A stretch of 64,000 nt of DNA from Streptomyces sp. NBC_01497 (GTDB taxonomy: Bacteria > Actinomycetota > Actinomycetes > Streptomycetales > Streptomycetaceae), in contig NZ_CP109427.1 of the NCBI RefSeq assembly GCF_036250695.1, forward strand, positions 372,001 to 436,000. Reading direction: 5' to 3'. The notes under the pieces are model-generated. The model was not told the origin of the DNA and did no database searches. It worked only from the letters and a program-made list of their open reading frames with translations. Position numbers and translations under genes: made by a program. Positions 1 to 9,869 of this stretch are shown here, one piece after another (the first letter of the stretch is position 1; every line of letters begins with the position of its first letter).

Positions 1-140
1 GCCGAGGCCTGGGGCCCCAGGATGCCGCGGGCTGGGCCGCCGGGCAGCGCGTGCAGCAGGCAGAACACCACGATCGTGACGATGAAGATCACGACGATGG
101 CCTGCAGGACACGCCGGGTCAGGTACAGAAAGGTCGTCAT
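1..140 (-). CDS. Peptide ABC transporter permease, DppB-like (partial, N-terminus only)
   Basis: Only the first 46 codons lie in the window; the gene runs off the left edge. The peptide starts MTTFLYLTRRVLQAIVVIFI and continues through one hydrophobic helix to a HALPGGPARGILGP stretch. A first membrane helix followed by LPGGPA is typical of the DppB/OppB family of inner-membrane permeases that import di- and oligopeptides. It follows the substrate-binding lipoprotein in the same direction, 106 bases downstream, so the two form one uptake operon. ATPase and second permease genes should lie to the left. Confidence 0.85.
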   Translation of the reverse strand, partial: MTTFLYLTRRVLQAIVVIFIVTIVVFCLLHALPGGPARGILGPQAS

Positions 141-200
141 GTGTCATCCGGCCGGTTCGGTTCGGGGGAACGGGGCGGGCGGTGCCCGGTGGTCCGCGAG

Positions 201-232
201 GGCGCCGGCCCGCTCATGAGCGGGCCGGCGCC
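201..232. terminator. 32-bp perfect palindrome between lipoprotein and permease genes
   Basis: GGCGCCGGCCCGCTC is followed by AT and its exact complement, so the whole 32 bases are self-complementary. No T-run follows. It sits between the binding-protein gene and the permease gene of one operon. The likely role is partial termination or mRNA 3' end protection that gives more binding protein than permease; this is inferred from position. Confidence 0.6.
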
Positions 233-246
233 GTGGGACGCGGTCG

Positions 247-2064
247 TCACTTGCCGGTCCACTGCCACTGCTGGGGGTGGAAGTTGGCGAGTGCGTCCTG
301 GGCGAAGCCGCCGAGTCCCTTCTTGATCACCGAGATCTGGTAATCGGGCTCGGGCAGCCAGACGACGGGCAGGTCCTTGGCGAGCGCGGCACTGTACTGC
401 TGCACGGCCTCGTTGGTCGACGAGGTCGTCGACGCGCCGATGACCTTGTCGGCCGACGGGTTCGTGTAGTTGCCGAAGTTCGAGCCGCCCTTGGTCTGGA
501 AGAGCGAGTCACCGGTCGGGAAGGCCGGGAAGTACCAGCTGCCCGCGGTGCCGAAGAACGACAGCTGCCACTTGCAGATCGACTGCGACGCGGTGCACTG
601 CGGGGTCTGCGAGAGCACCGAGTTGACGGGCGCGGTCTTGATGTCGAACTTGATGCCGGTCCTCTCCAGGGAGGACTGGATCGCGCTCATCATGTTGTCA
701 GTGACCGGCGAGCCGGACTGCGACAGCACCTGCATCTCGAACTTGGTGCCCTTGGCGACACCCGTGCCGCACTGCGAAGCGGACGAACCGGGGCTGGTGC
801 AGACCATCACACCGCCCTGTTCGGACCAGCCGTGCGCGGCGAGGAGCGCCTTGGCCTTGGCGGTCGAAAACGGGTACGGGTTGTCCTTCTGGGCCGAGGA
901 GACGAAGTCGGACGCCTCGGCGGTCGGGATCGGGCCGTAGCCGGGGACAGCGGTGCCGTTGAAGATGACCTTCGCGAGGCTGGTCTGGTCGATCGACTCC
1001 TGGACCGCCTGTCGTGCGTACAGCTGCTTGAACACCGGCCCCATGGTCGGGTTGTTGAAGTTGTACGGCATGTAGGTGATGGCCCAGCCGGTCCACGGCT
1101 TGACGTCGTAACCGAGGTTGGTGAACGACGACTTCTGGTCGAGGTCGCTGGCGTTGATGTAGCCGTAGTCGACCTGCCCGGAACGCAGCGCGTTCTCCTC
1201 GGCGTCCGTGGTGGTGAACGGAAGGAGGTTCACCGTCGAGATGTTGGCCTTCTCGCCGCCGTCGTACTTCTTGTTGGCGGCGAGGACGACCTTACCCGCG
1301 CTCGAGAAGGACTTGAGGGTGTAGGGACCGTCGACGGTCTTCCACAGCGGGTCACTCGCGTAGGCCGATATGTTCTTGGCGGCGTTGTTGAGGTACGTCC
1401 ACACCTGCTTGGCGCCGGCCGGGGTCTTGTCCGCGTCGGACACCTTGCCGGACGCGGAGGTCTTGTCCCACACGTGCTGCGGCATCGCGGTGATGAGAGG
1501 CAGCTCGTTGGCCAGCATCCACTGCGGGTTGTAGGCCTTGTCGAACGCGATGGTGAAGTGGGTGTCGTCGACGACCTTGAACGACGTCCAGTTGTCCGGC
1601 GCCTGTCCCTGGTTGTAGCTGGCCCACTGCCCCTTGTTGGCCTTGACGACGTTGTAGAAGAACTGCACGTCGCGGGAGGTGACGGGCTTGCCGTCGCTCC
1701 AGTGCCGGTTCCCGAGCGTGATCGTGACGCTCTTGCCGTCCTTGGCGAAGTCGGCCGCGTTCGCCAGCGACGCCTTCTTGTTCCACTGGATCGAACCGGT
1801 CGAGCCGTCGTAGGCGATCAGTGGTTCCCACAGGGCCGCGATGATCGAGTTGTTGTTGGTGTTGAGGTGGGCGGCGGTGCCGAGCGGGAGGATCCAGTTC
1901 GGTGTGAAGTTCGCCGGCAGCGCGTAGTTGATCGTGTCCGACGAGGCGGACGCGGAACCACCACCGCTCGACCCACTGCACCCCGCGACCAGCGCGGTCG
2001 CCGAGGCGGCGGCGCCCGCGACAAGTGCCCAGCGGCGGCGTTGCCGCATACGAGCAGGAAGCAT
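247..2064 (-). CDS. Peptide ABC transporter substrate-binding lipoprotein (SBP_bac_5)
   Basis: A 605-residue extracellular solute receptor of the DppA/OppA type, which captures peptides for the adjacent permease. The start chosen is ATG at 2064 because GAGGAGAG lies just upstream and translation then opens with a lipoprotein signal: MLPARMRQRRRW, a hydrophobic core and the lipobox LVAGC, with the Cys near residue 27. A longer open frame to 2259 has no signal-peptide logic. Family features include the RHWSDGKPVTSRDVQFFYN region and an NFNNP region around the ligand lobe. It is divergent from the ROK regulator gene, which probably controls it. Confidence 0.9.
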   Translation of the reverse strand: MLPARMRQRRRWALVAGAAASATALVAGCSGSSGGGSASASSDTINYALPANFTPNWILPLGTAAHLNTNNNSIIAALWEPLIAYDGSTGSIQWNKKASLANAADFAKDGKSVTITLGNRHWSDGKPVTSRDVQFFYNVVKANKGQWASYNQGQAPDNWTSFKVVDDTHFTIAFDKAYNPQWMLANELPLITAMPQHVWDKTSASGKVSDADKTPAGAKQVWTYLNNAAKNISAYASDPLWKTVDGPYTLKSFSSAGKVVLAANKKYDGGEKANISTVNLLPFTTTDAEENALRSGQVDYGYINASDLDQKSSFTNLGYDVKPWTGWAITYMPYNFNNPTMGPVFKQLYARQAVQESIDQTSLAKVIFNGTAVPGYGPIPTAEASDFVSSAQKDNPYPFSTAKAKALLAAHGWSEQGGVMVCTSPGSSASQCGTGVAKGTKFEMQVLSQSGSPVTDNMMSAIQSSLERTGIKFDIKTAPVNSVLSQTPQCTASQSICKWQLSFFGTAGSWYFPAFPTGDSLFQTKGGSNFGNYTNPSADKVIGASTTSSTNEAVQQYSAALAKDLPVVWLPEPDYQISVIKKGLGGFAQDALANFHPQQWQWTGK

Positions 2065-2369
2065 GACTCTCCTCAAGGTGAAACGGCCCGCCTGGTCCCA
2101 CCAGGAGCGGGAGACATCACGGCAGGGGCGCTTGGGACAGCAGTCAAAGCCGCCGATGCCGAAAAAACAAATGCTGGTTCGTAAAAAATAGGTTTCTTTT
2201 GAAATGAAATAAGGGTCGAGGGTGAGGTGTGAGCCCTGTCGATCGCCCCATCTGGTCAATATTTAACCCGTACTACCCGTATTTTCTCGTGTGACCTGCG
2301 CCACAAACGACTCCCGGAACCGGGCGTAGTGTCAGCGCCAACATCCCCGTTCCGGAAGTAACTTCACCC
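2065..2369. promoter_or_regulatory. Divergent promoter region with AT-rich block and TTTC-N4-GAAA dyad
   Basis: This 305-base intergenic region separates the divergent peptide-transport and ROK genes. Positions 2162-2212 are strikingly A/T-rich for this genome and hold the perfect dyad TTTC-TTTT-GAAA at 2193-2204. A second AT-rich patch near 2258-2285 carries two CCCGTA copies nine bases apart. These are candidate ROK operators and promoters. The assignment is by position only. Confidence 0.5.
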
Positions 2370-3605
2370 ATGACTGACGTAAGTGCACCGCACCGGGGCG
2401 GTGCCGGAGGTGCACGGCCGCTCGCCTCGCGACTCCTCGAACTCATCGCCTCCGGGCAGGCCGTGACGCGCACCGAGCTGGCGAAACGGCTCGGTGTGGC
2501 GCCGTCCACGATCTCGATCACGGTCAGCCAGCTCGTGGAACGCGGACTCGTGGCGGAGCAGGGCACCCGCGCGTCCGGCGGCGGGCGCCCGCGCAAGGTC
2601 CTGCGCCTCGGCGGGGCCGACGAGTTCGCCGTGGCCGCCGATGTCGGCGGCCGGCACGCCCGCGTCGGCGTCGTACAGCCCGGTGGGGGCCTGACCGACG
2701 TTTCGACGGTCCCCTTCGCCATCGCGGACGGCCCCGAGGTGGCCCTGTCCCGGCTGGCCGACACACTGGAGGCGCTGGCCGAGCGGCACGGCCGCGGCCG
2801 GCTCAGGGGCGTCGGACTGTCGCTGCCCGGACCCGTCGACGCGTCGTCCGGAGTCGTGACCCTGCCGTCGCGCATGCCGGGCTGGAACAAGTTCCCCGTC
2901 GGCCCCTGGCTGACCGAGCGGTTCGGGGTACCGGCGGCCGTGGACAACGACGCCAACTGCATGGCCGTGGGCGAGTACGCCACCCACCCCGACCGGCACC
3001 GCCAGACGATCATGGTCAAGATCGGGTCGGCCATCGGCGCGGGCATCATCGTGGACGGCAGGCTCCACCGCGGCGCCACCGGAGCCGCCGGCGACATCAC
3101 CCACGTACGCATCGACGCGGCCGGGGACATCCCCTGCTCCTGCGGCAACAGCGGCTGCTTGGAGACCGTCGCGTCCGGGGCGGCACTGGTCCGCATCGTG
3201 CGCGAACGCGGCGTCGACATCGGCTCGATCGAGGACGTCGTACGCCTCGCGTCCGACGCGGACCCGACGGCGACGAGCGCCGTACGGCGCGCCGGGCGGT
3301 ACCTCGGCCAGGTGCTCGCGGCGAACGTCAACTTCTTCAACCCGGACGCCGTGTACCTGGGCGGCATCCTGTCCACGCTCGAACCACTGGTCGCCGCGGT
3401 GCGCAGCCAGCTGTACGAGGCCTGCCACCCGCTCGTCACGGAACACCTGACCATCGAACGAGCGAGCCTCGGAGTGGACGCGGGACTGTTCGGAGCAGGC
3501 CAGTTCGCACTCCAGCGCGCGGTGCGTCTGGCGTTCGGGAGCGCGGCGGAGGGCGCTCCTCGTACCGGCCTCCCGCATCAGAGCGAGGCGACGACGGAGG
3601 TGTGA
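2370..3605 (+). CDS. ROK family transcriptional regulator
   Basis: A 411-residue NagC/XylR-type repressor. Residues about 20-75 form a winged helix-turn-helix (LASRLLELIASGQAVTRTEL, then a GVAPSTISITVSQLVERGL recognition region). The rest is a ROK sugar-kinase-like domain with GVGLSLPGPVD, VDNDANCMAVGE and the zinc-binding cluster CSCGNSGCLE that marks the family. The protein probably senses a carbohydrate or peptide-derived ligand. It is divergent from the peptide ABC genes and upstream of a MlrC-type peptidase, so it likely governs both. Confidence 0.9.
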   Translation: MTDVSAPHRGGAGGARPLASRLLELIASGQAVTRTELAKRLGVAPSTISITVSQLVERGLVAEQGTRASGGGRPRKVLRLGGADEFAVAADVGGRHARVGVVQPGGGLTDVSTVPFAIADGPEVALSRLADTLEALAERHGRGRLRGVGLSLPGPVDASSGVVTLPSRMPGWNKFPVGPWLTERFGVPAAVDNDANCMAVGEYATHPDRHRQTIMVKIGSAIGAGIIVDGRLHRGATGAAGDITHVRIDAAGDIPCSCGNSGCLETVASGAALVRIVRERGVDIGSIEDVVRLASDADPTATSAVRRAGRYLGQVLAANVNFFNPDAVYLGGILSTLEPLVAAVRSQLYEACHPLVTEHLTIERASLGVDAGLFGAGQFALQRAVRLAFGSAAEGAPRTGLPHQSEATTEV

Positions 3606-3944
3606 ACGCGGCGTCCGGGGACCCACCGGGCACGGGCCCCCTCGGCCACGGCCGCCCCGCGGAAAACCCACCACACGGCCGCATCGGCACGACGCCGTGC
3701 CCGCGCCGGCGGTCACACTGACGCAGCCGTGAGAACCCGACGGCCCGACAGACACGGCCCCCCGGCCGGACACCGATCCCTGACAGCACACCAGCCGCGG
3801 CGAGAGGCGCGCGGCGCCGGCACGACGGCCGCCGCATCGAACCGGCCGCCGCCACACCACAGACGTCACGACACGGCCCGCGCAGGCCACACGCCCACGC
3901 GGACACGAGAGCACCGATTGCACACGCACGCCCCAGGAGGAGCC
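3606..3944. other. Intergenic stretch before the MlrC gene
   Basis: The stretch is GC-rich with no convincing gene on either strand. Open frames here are extensions of neighbours with arginine/proline-rich composition. The only clear signal is AGGAGG at 3935-3940, which sets the start of the next gene. Confidence 0.5.
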
Positions 3945-5468
3945 ATGCCACGTCCCCGCAAGCCCGTCGCCCGCCCCGTCATCGCCATCGCCGGACTGGG
4001 CATCGAATCGTCCACCTTCTCGCCGGCACGCACCGAGGCCTCCGCCTTCCACCCGCTGCGCGGGGACGAGGTCATGACCCGCTACCCGTTCCTCGCCCCG
4101 GACGAGCCGCTGACCGTGGCCGCCGACTGGCACGGCGCCCTCGTCGGTAAGTCACTGCCCGGCGGCCAGGTCACCGCCGAGGCCTTCGCCTCCCTGACCG
4201 ACGAACTGATCGAGCGCCTCGCGGCGATGCCCCCGCTGGACGGCCTCTGGTACGACATCCACGGCGCCATGACCGTCGAGGGCATCGACGACGCCGAGGC
4301 GCTGCTGCTCGCCCGCGTCCGCGAGACCGTCGGCCCCGACGTCATCGTGTCGACCTCCATGGACCTGCACGGCAATGTCTCCCGCGAACTGGCCCACGGC
4401 AGCGACCTGATCACCTGCTACCGGATGGCGCCGCACGAGGACGCCATGGAGACGAAGGAGCGCGCCGTCCGCAACCTCGTCGAGCTGCTCACCTCGGGTG
4501 CGCCCCGGCCGGTCAAGGCATGGGTCCCGGTGCCGGTGCTGCTGGCCGGCGAGCAGACCTCCACGCGGATCGAGCCCGCGAGGAGTGTCTACGCGGGAGT
4601 CCCGGAGGTGGAGGCCGCGCAGGGCGTCACCGACGCGGCGATCTGGGTCGGCTACGCCTGGGCCGACGAACCGCGCAACCGCGCGGTAGTCGTGGTGACC
4701 GGGCAGGACGAGAGTGCTGTCTCGGAGGGCGCCGAGCGGCTGGCGCGCGCCTTCTACGAGGCACGCGAGGACTTCGCGTTCGTCGCACCGACCGGCACGC
4801 TCGACGCCTGCCTGGACGACGCCCTGGCCTCCTCCGCCCGTCCCTACTTCATCAGCGACTCGGGCGACAACCCGACCGCCGGCGGCGCGGGCGACGTCAC
4901 CTGGGGACTCGAACACGTCCTGGGGCGGCCTGAGTTCAAGGACCCCTCGGGCCCCACCGTGATCTACGCGTCGGTGCCCGGCCCCGCGGCGGTCGCCGCG
5001 GCCGCGGCGGCGGGCCTCGGCGCGACCGTGACCGTCACCGCGGGCGCCGAGGTCGACGACCGGCATGCCGGCCCCCTCACGCTGACCGGTGTCGTCCACG
5101 CGATTCGGCACGGCGATCGTGACGCCGAGACCGAGGTGGTCCTGCGGGTCGGCAGTGTGTACGCGATCCTCACGAAGCTGCGCAAGCCGTACCACCACGA
5201 GCACGACTTCACCGACCTCGACCTCGACCCCCGCGGTGCCGACGTCGTCATCGTCAAGATCGGCTACCTCGAACCCGAACTCTTCGACATGTCGGCCGAC
5301 TGGAAGCTCGCGCTCACGCCGGGCGGCGTCGACCAGGACCTGGTGCGCCTCGGCCACCACCGCATTCGGCGCCCGATGTTCCCGTTCGACCGGAACATGG
5401 CGGAACCGGACCTGACGGCCCGCATCATCCCCCCCTCCGACGAACCGCTCTCCGCAACGGACGAGTGA
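3945..5468 (+). CDS. M81 family metallopeptidase, MlrC-like
   Basis: A 507-residue protein related to MlrC, the zinc peptidase that finishes breakdown of linearised microcystin. Family members also occur beside peptide importers. The start ATG at 3945 follows AGGAGG by four bases; the longer upstream frame is low-complexity. Recognisable blocks are AGLGIESSTFSP at the N-terminus, LWYDIHGAMTVEG, STSMDLHGNVS, CYRMAPHEDAMETKERA, and YFISDSGDNPTAGGAGDVTW opening the C-terminal domain. Likely job: hydrolysing an unusual peptide imported by the divergent ABC system. Confidence 0.9.
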   Translation: MPRPRKPVARPVIAIAGLGIESSTFSPARTEASAFHPLRGDEVMTRYPFLAPDEPLTVAADWHGALVGKSLPGGQVTAEAFASLTDELIERLAAMPPLDGLWYDIHGAMTVEGIDDAEALLLARVRETVGPDVIVSTSMDLHGNVSRELAHGSDLITCYRMAPHEDAMETKERAVRNLVELLTSGAPRPVKAWVPVPVLLAGEQTSTRIEPARSVYAGVPEVEAAQGVTDAAIWVGYAWADEPRNRAVVVVTGQDESAVSEGAERLARAFYEAREDFAFVAPTGTLDACLDDALASSARPYFISDSGDNPTAGGAGDVTWGLEHVLGRPEFKDPSGPTVIYASVPGPAAVAAAAAAGLGATVTVTAGAEVDDRHAGPLTLTGVVHAIRHGDRDAETEVVLRVGSVYAILTKLRKPYHHEHDFTDLDLDPRGADVVIVKIGYLEPELFDMSADWKLALTPGGVDQDLVRLGHHRIRRPMFPFDRNMAEPDLTARIIPPSDEPLSATDE

Positions 5469-5500
5469 GCCGGCGGCGCCGACGCTCCCACCGGACGAAC

Positions 5501-5542
5501 GGCCGGTGTCCACACCCGCGAGAGCGCGTGCGGACACCGGCC
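5501..5542. terminator. Stem-loop after the MlrC gene
   Basis: GGCCGGTGTCC (5501-5511) pairs perfectly with GGACACCGGCC (5532-5542), and an inner CAC/GTG extends the stem. It lies 32 bases after the MlrC stop codon with no T-run, as is usual for Streptomyces terminators. Confidence 0.7.
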
Positions 5543-5793
5543 GCGGACACCCACTGCGGGTAGGGGCCGTCACCGTCCGAGCGAGATCCGGTGCGACGGC
5601 ACCCGGTCATGGGCCGCTCCAGAATCTCCTCCAGCGGTGTGTCTCGTTGTCGACGCGGGGGTGGTGCGTCGGCGCGGCACAGCGGGTCTCCTTGCGCGGG
5701 CATACGGCGCTGTGCGGACCTGTTGACCGTCCGGGACCCTCAAAAGCGTTCGCCGAAGTCGGCGGGTGCCGGCCTGCGGGCAGACCGCTTCGA

Positions 5794-6567
5794 ATGATCC
5801 TCGGCCTGCACGAGCCCACCAGAGGCACCGTCACCGTCGACGGGCGCCCTTTCCGTGACCGCGCCCGCGGCCTGCGCCACGTCGGCGCTCTCCTCGACGC
5901 GCACGATGTGCACGCCGGGCGCAGCGCGGCAGCGCAACTGTCTGCCCTGGCCCGCAGCAACCGCATACCGCAACGCCGGGTGGACGAGGTGCTGCAGGAG
6001 GTCGGTCTTGCCGACGTCGCCCATCACCGCATCACCGGATTCTCACTCGGCATGAAACAACGGCTCGGCATCGCCTCCGCCCTGCTCGGCGATCCACCGG
6101 TGCTGCTGTTCGACGAGCCGCTCAACGGCCTTGACCCGGAAGGAGTTCGGTGGGTCCGCGATCTCTTCAGGCGGCTCGCCGCGGAGGGCCGCACCGTGTT
6201 CGTCTCCAGCCATCTGATGTCCGAGATGGAGCACACCGCCGAGCAACTGATCGTCATCGGCCGCGGCGAACTCATCGCAGCGGAACGCCTCACCGACTTC
6301 TCCGCCCGCGGCGCGCGCCACAGCACCGTGGTCGGCACCAGCGCCGCGCCCGTCCTGAAGGACCTGCTGACGGTCGAGGGCGCAGTCGTGGACGCCGAGG
6401 GCGAACTGCTCACCGTGACCGGTCTGACCCCGGTCCGCATCGGTGAGATCTCCCTGGAGCACCGCATTGCACTGCACCACCTCAGCACTCGGTCCGCCTC
6501 CCTGGAGGAGGCGTTCCTCCAGCTCACCGCAGACAGCGTCCAATATTTCGCAGGAGACCCACGGTGA
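5794..6567 (+). pseudogene. ABC exporter ATP-binding protein lacking the Walker A motif
   Basis: From ATG at 5794 the protein reads MILGLHEPTRGTVTVDG and continues as a normal ABC ATPase: signature-like FSLGMKQRLGIASALLGDP, Walker B LLFDEPLNGLDPEG, and switch region VFVSSHLMSEM. It is collinear with the intact paralogue at 45073-46002, but the roughly 43 N-terminal residues, including GPNGAGKST, are missing. The frame stays open upstream to 5506, yet its sequence is not ABC-like. Immediately before MILGL it reads PAGRPLR, which looks like a worn GAGKTTLR. Without Walker A it should not bind ATP normally. The downstream permease overlaps by four bases. It could retain a regulatory role, but decay is likelier. 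Confidence 0.75.
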
Positions 6568-7415
6568 CCACAACCACGACGTACGTTCCCGCCGGCCACC
6601 TCGGCGTCGACGAACCCCGCGCCCGCTTTCACGACCTGGTGGCCGCCGAGTGGATCAAACTGCGCTCGCTCCGCTCGACCTGGATCGCCTACGGGGCAAC
6701 AGCGGTGGCCGTTGTCGCGTTCAACACGGGCACCGCATACGACACGTACAACCACTGGCCGCAGCGAGACGCGGCGGACCGGGCCGGCTTCCTCCGGGAC
6801 GGAATCGCGCTGCAGGAGGCGTTCACCACGAACGCCGCCATGGTCATGATGCTGGCACTCGGTGCCGACGGCGCCGTCGTGATCATCGGTGAGTACAGCA
6901 CGGGCACCATCCGGACGACGTTCGCGGCGGTTCCGGCCCGCAGTTCGGTGATGGCGGCCAAGACCGTGGTCGTCCTCGCGGTCACCACCGGCTTCGGTGT
7001 GATCGTGGCAGGTGCCTCGTTCGGCCTGACGCAGGCAATTCTGGGCCGCCGGGGCGCAGACGTCCCGATCACCTACCCTGGTGCCCTGACCTTGATGCTG
7101 GCATCCGCCCTCCTTGCCCCCGTGTGTGCCCTCACCGGCATGGCGATCGGCTCTGTCATCAGGCGCACCGCAGCCACCATGATCGCCTCGGTCGTGGTCG
7201 CTCTCGTACTACCCCTCGTCTTCACCGACGGCCGTCACTGGTCGGCTGTCGCCGAGCACGCCACGCTCTACCAGGCGTGGAACCGGCTCGCAGAGGTCAG
7301 CCACTCCCCGACCGCGTTCCCGTGGACGGACGGCGGAGCGTGGACCGTCTACGCGGTGTGGGCGTTCACCGCGGCCGGGTTGGCCGTCACCAGCGCACAC
7401 CGGCGCGATCAATGA
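6564..7415 (+). CDS. ABC-2 type transporter permease
   Basis: A 283-residue membrane protein starting GTG in a GTGA overlap with the ATPase frame. It has a cytoplasmic N-terminus ending in EWIKLRSLRSTWIA, then about six hydrophobic helices and a GEYSTGTIRTTFAAVPAR loop, the ABC-2 permease pattern. The permease at 45999-46835 has the same layout (EWIKLRTLRSTFY, GEYATGMIRATMSAVPRR), so the two exporters are paralogous. With a partner ATPase lacking Walker A, this permease is functional only if it borrows another ATPase. Confidence 0.85.
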   Translation: MTTTTTYVPAGHLGVDEPRARFHDLVAAEWIKLRSLRSTWIAYGATAVAVVAFNTGTAYDTYNHWPQRDAADRAGFLRDGIALQEAFTTNAAMVMMLALGADGAVVIIGEYSTGTIRTTFAAVPARSSVMAAKTVVVLAVTTGFGVIVAGASFGLTQAILGRRGADVPITYPGALTLMLASALLAPVCALTGMAIGSVIRRTAATMIASVVVALVLPLVFTDGRHWSAVAEHATLYQAWNRLAEVSHSPTAFPWTDGGAWTVYAVWAFTAAGLAVTSAHRRDQ

Positions 7416-7651
7416 GACGGGCAGCCGGCCAACTCCATGGATGGCGGGCCATCGCGGAACCCGAGCCCCGTGCGTATCCATCGACGCCTTCTGGTCCAAT
7501 GCGGGAGTCGTGCGTCCCGTCGGCGGACTCGACCGTCCGGACGAGGCCGGCTCAAGCAAGGCAACCGTAGGTGAAAAGACACCACCAAACTTTGTGGCGC
7601 TTTCGGCTGTTCCTGGCCATGATCCCGACAAGGAACACAGGAAGGGGTCCC

Positions 7652-9655
7652 ATGACGGGTGGGAGGAACGAACTCATGGAGCTGCTGCGACGGGCGGGGC
7701 TGGAAGCGGTGAGGGATGGGCGGGTCGAGGAGGTTCCGTTGCCCGAGGCCGCATGGCGGCCCCTCATTTCGAGCGGCGCCAAGCCGACCGTGGCCGTACG
7801 GGAGAACCGGCCCGATCTGGTAGCCGAGCTCAACGCACAGTGGCACCGGCTCGCGGTCAGCAAGGGGGTCATCGGCGAGGACGGCGCGTTCCTCATTGAT
7901 GTCGCCGGCGCCCGGACGGCCCCTGGGCCCAGGCGCTGGACACGGGTGCGACTGACTGGGCAGTGGGACCTCGCCGGAGTACTCGGTGAGCGGCCCGGGC
8001 AGCCGGAGTTCGTCACCCTCGCCACCGATGGCAGCACCCTGATCGGAGTGACGACTGAGGAGGGGGAGATCTGGTTCACCCTGTTGGACCACCTCGCAGA
8101 GCACCAGGAGGCAGCCGCGGGGGTGGCGGCCCAGGAATCCCCGCAGGAGCGGGAAACTGCTTGGGCGGCACTGTTTCAGGGACCGGGGCCTTCGGCGAGG
8201 CTGCGCGAACTGTGGGCACACGGGCTGAGCCTCAACCTGGCCACCCCCGATGACCTCCGCGCGCGCCTCCTCGGCCTGTCGCACTTCCTCCTGTGGCGCC
8301 CCCTGCCGACGGCGGTCGTCGAGGCGGCCATCGTCCACCCGGACTGGAAACTTCGGCAGTTGCTGGCCGAAGTACAGCAGAACATCACCGCTGAGCAGTG
8401 GGCCCGCCTGATCCTGGGCGAGCAGGAATCCCGACACCGGTGGATCCTCACCCTGCTCGCGGCGGACAGGTGTGCCGAACTCACCGACGGCGCTTACGAG
8501 CAGCTCACCGCAGACCCGTCCGCACGGGTCCGGGAAGAGGCTGCTCGCCTTCCCGGACTGCCCGTGCGGATGCTCACCGCCTTGACCGCCGACGTCGACC
8601 CCTCCGTACGGACCTCGGCCTGCCGGAGCGCTTGGCCCCGGCTGGCTGCTCTCGCTCGGCGCGCGCTTTTGGGTGACCCCTCCGACACGGTCCGCATGGA
8701 GGCACTGTTCCGGTACCACCAGGAGTACCCGATGCCCCGATCGGTCTTTGACACCGGGGAGCTCCAGGACCGCGCGATAAAATCCTGCCGGCTGGAACGC
8801 GGCCTCGCCGCATACCTGGCTCACCACGGCATTACGGCCCAGCGTTGCTCCCTGGCGGGCAACCCGCACCTGGACCCGGACCTGGTCGGTCTCCTCGCTC
8901 AGGACTCCGACGAGCGTGTCCGATCCGTGGTGGCCACACGTTCCGACCTCTCCGAGGAGCAACGGGCCGTTATCCGGATCGACTTCGACCCGCACGGGCG
9001 CTACTCCGCGCTCGACTGGGTCGTGGCGCTCCACCGGGATCCCGACGCCATGCGCCGCTTGGCCGCCTCCACCCACCCCCTCGTACGCAGGAGTGTCGCC
9101 CGAGCCCGGCGCCTCCCGCCGGACGTCGTCGAACACCTCGCCCGCGACGAAGACCGAGTCGTGCAGCTCTTCCTTGCGGAATCCTGCGACGACGCGCCCG
9201 CGGATATGCTGCTGAGGGTGTGGCAATGGTGGACCGGCAGCCTCAGCAGCCCGGATCGTCCGCGCGGCCACCCGAACTTCCCCCGCCGCGACCTGCTCCG
9301 CCACGCCGACGACCTGAACCCACGGATGCGTCAATTGGCCCTGGACGACCCGGAGTCGACGATCGAGCTGGTCGAGCGATTCAGCCGGGACAGTGATGCG
9401 GAAGTACGACGCCGGGCCGCGACCGACGCCCGGCTCACACCCGCGTCGGCCGTGCGGTTGCTCGACGACCCGCATGCAGGCGTGCGCCACGCGGCGGCCC
9501 GGCATCCCGGCCTGCCCGCACGGGTCCTGATCCGCCTGCTCCGGGACCCCGACACCGCACAAATCGCGTCGCAGCACGCAGCGTTGCCCATCTCCGTCAT
9601 GGAACTGATGCTCCAGCGCATTCAGCCTCCCGCCGACGCGACGCCGAGGCCTTGA
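7652..9655 (+). CDS. Leucine-rich-repeat-variant / HEAT-like repeat protein
   Basis: A 667-residue cytosolic protein. The start ATG at 7652 follows GGAAGGGG; the frame is open a little further upstream. Residues about 1-200 form a domain I do not recognise. From about residue 270 the chain is built of short helical repeats with recurring patterns such as DPSARVREEAARLPGLP, DPSDTVRMEALF, HPLVRRSVARARRLP, DSDAEVRRRAATDARL and DPHAGVRHAAARHPGLP. These resemble the LRV/HEAT scaffolds of several streptomycete hypothetical proteins. Such scaffolds usually bind proteins; the partner is unknown. Confidence 0.75.
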   Translation: MTGGRNELMELLRRAGLEAVRDGRVEEVPLPEAAWRPLISSGAKPTVAVRENRPDLVAELNAQWHRLAVSKGVIGEDGAFLIDVAGARTAPGPRRWTRVRLTGQWDLAGVLGERPGQPEFVTLATDGSTLIGVTTEEGEIWFTLLDHLAEHQEAAAGVAAQESPQERETAWAALFQGPGPSARLRELWAHGLSLNLATPDDLRARLLGLSHFLLWRPLPTAVVEAAIVHPDWKLRQLLAEVQQNITAEQWARLILGEQESRHRWILTLLAADRCAELTDGAYEQLTADPSARVREEAARLPGLPVRMLTALTADVDPSVRTSACRSAWPRLAALARRALLGDPSDTVRMEALFRYHQEYPMPRSVFDTGELQDRAIKSCRLERGLAAYLAHHGITAQRCSLAGNPHLDPDLVGLLAQDSDERVRSVVATRSDLSEEQRAVIRIDFDPHGRYSALDWVVALHRDPDAMRRLAASTHPLVRRSVARARRLPPDVVEHLARDEDRVVQLFLAESCDDAPADMLLRVWQWWTGSLSSPDRPRGHPNFPRRDLLRHADDLNPRMRQLALDDPESTIELVERFSRDSDAEVRRRAATDARLTPASAVRLLDDPHAGVRHAAARHPGLPARVLIRLLRDPDTAQIASQHAALPISVMELMLQRIQPPADATPRP

Positions 9656-9869
9656 GGCCGGTGGATCGACAGCCTTCCGCAGCTTCTGGCCGCTCGGATT
9701 GCTCGGGTTGTCAAAGGTCGCCCTGCCCCTCGGGTGGAGAGCCGGCGGCCGTCGGAGCACGACGGCGTGGACGGATGCGCGCGGCGCCACCGGTGCGGCC
9801 GGCTCGCAGATCGGGGTGGCACTCCGTCCTGAGGTGTGGCCGCCGGTCCCGGGGGCCGACAACGCGCCA

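Noticed and set aside
277..2184. 635-residue plus-strand frame opposite the peptide-binding lipoprotein gene
   Set aside because: It has Arg/Gly/Val-rich composition with no domain; the minus strand holds a clear lipoprotein with signal and ribosome-binding site.
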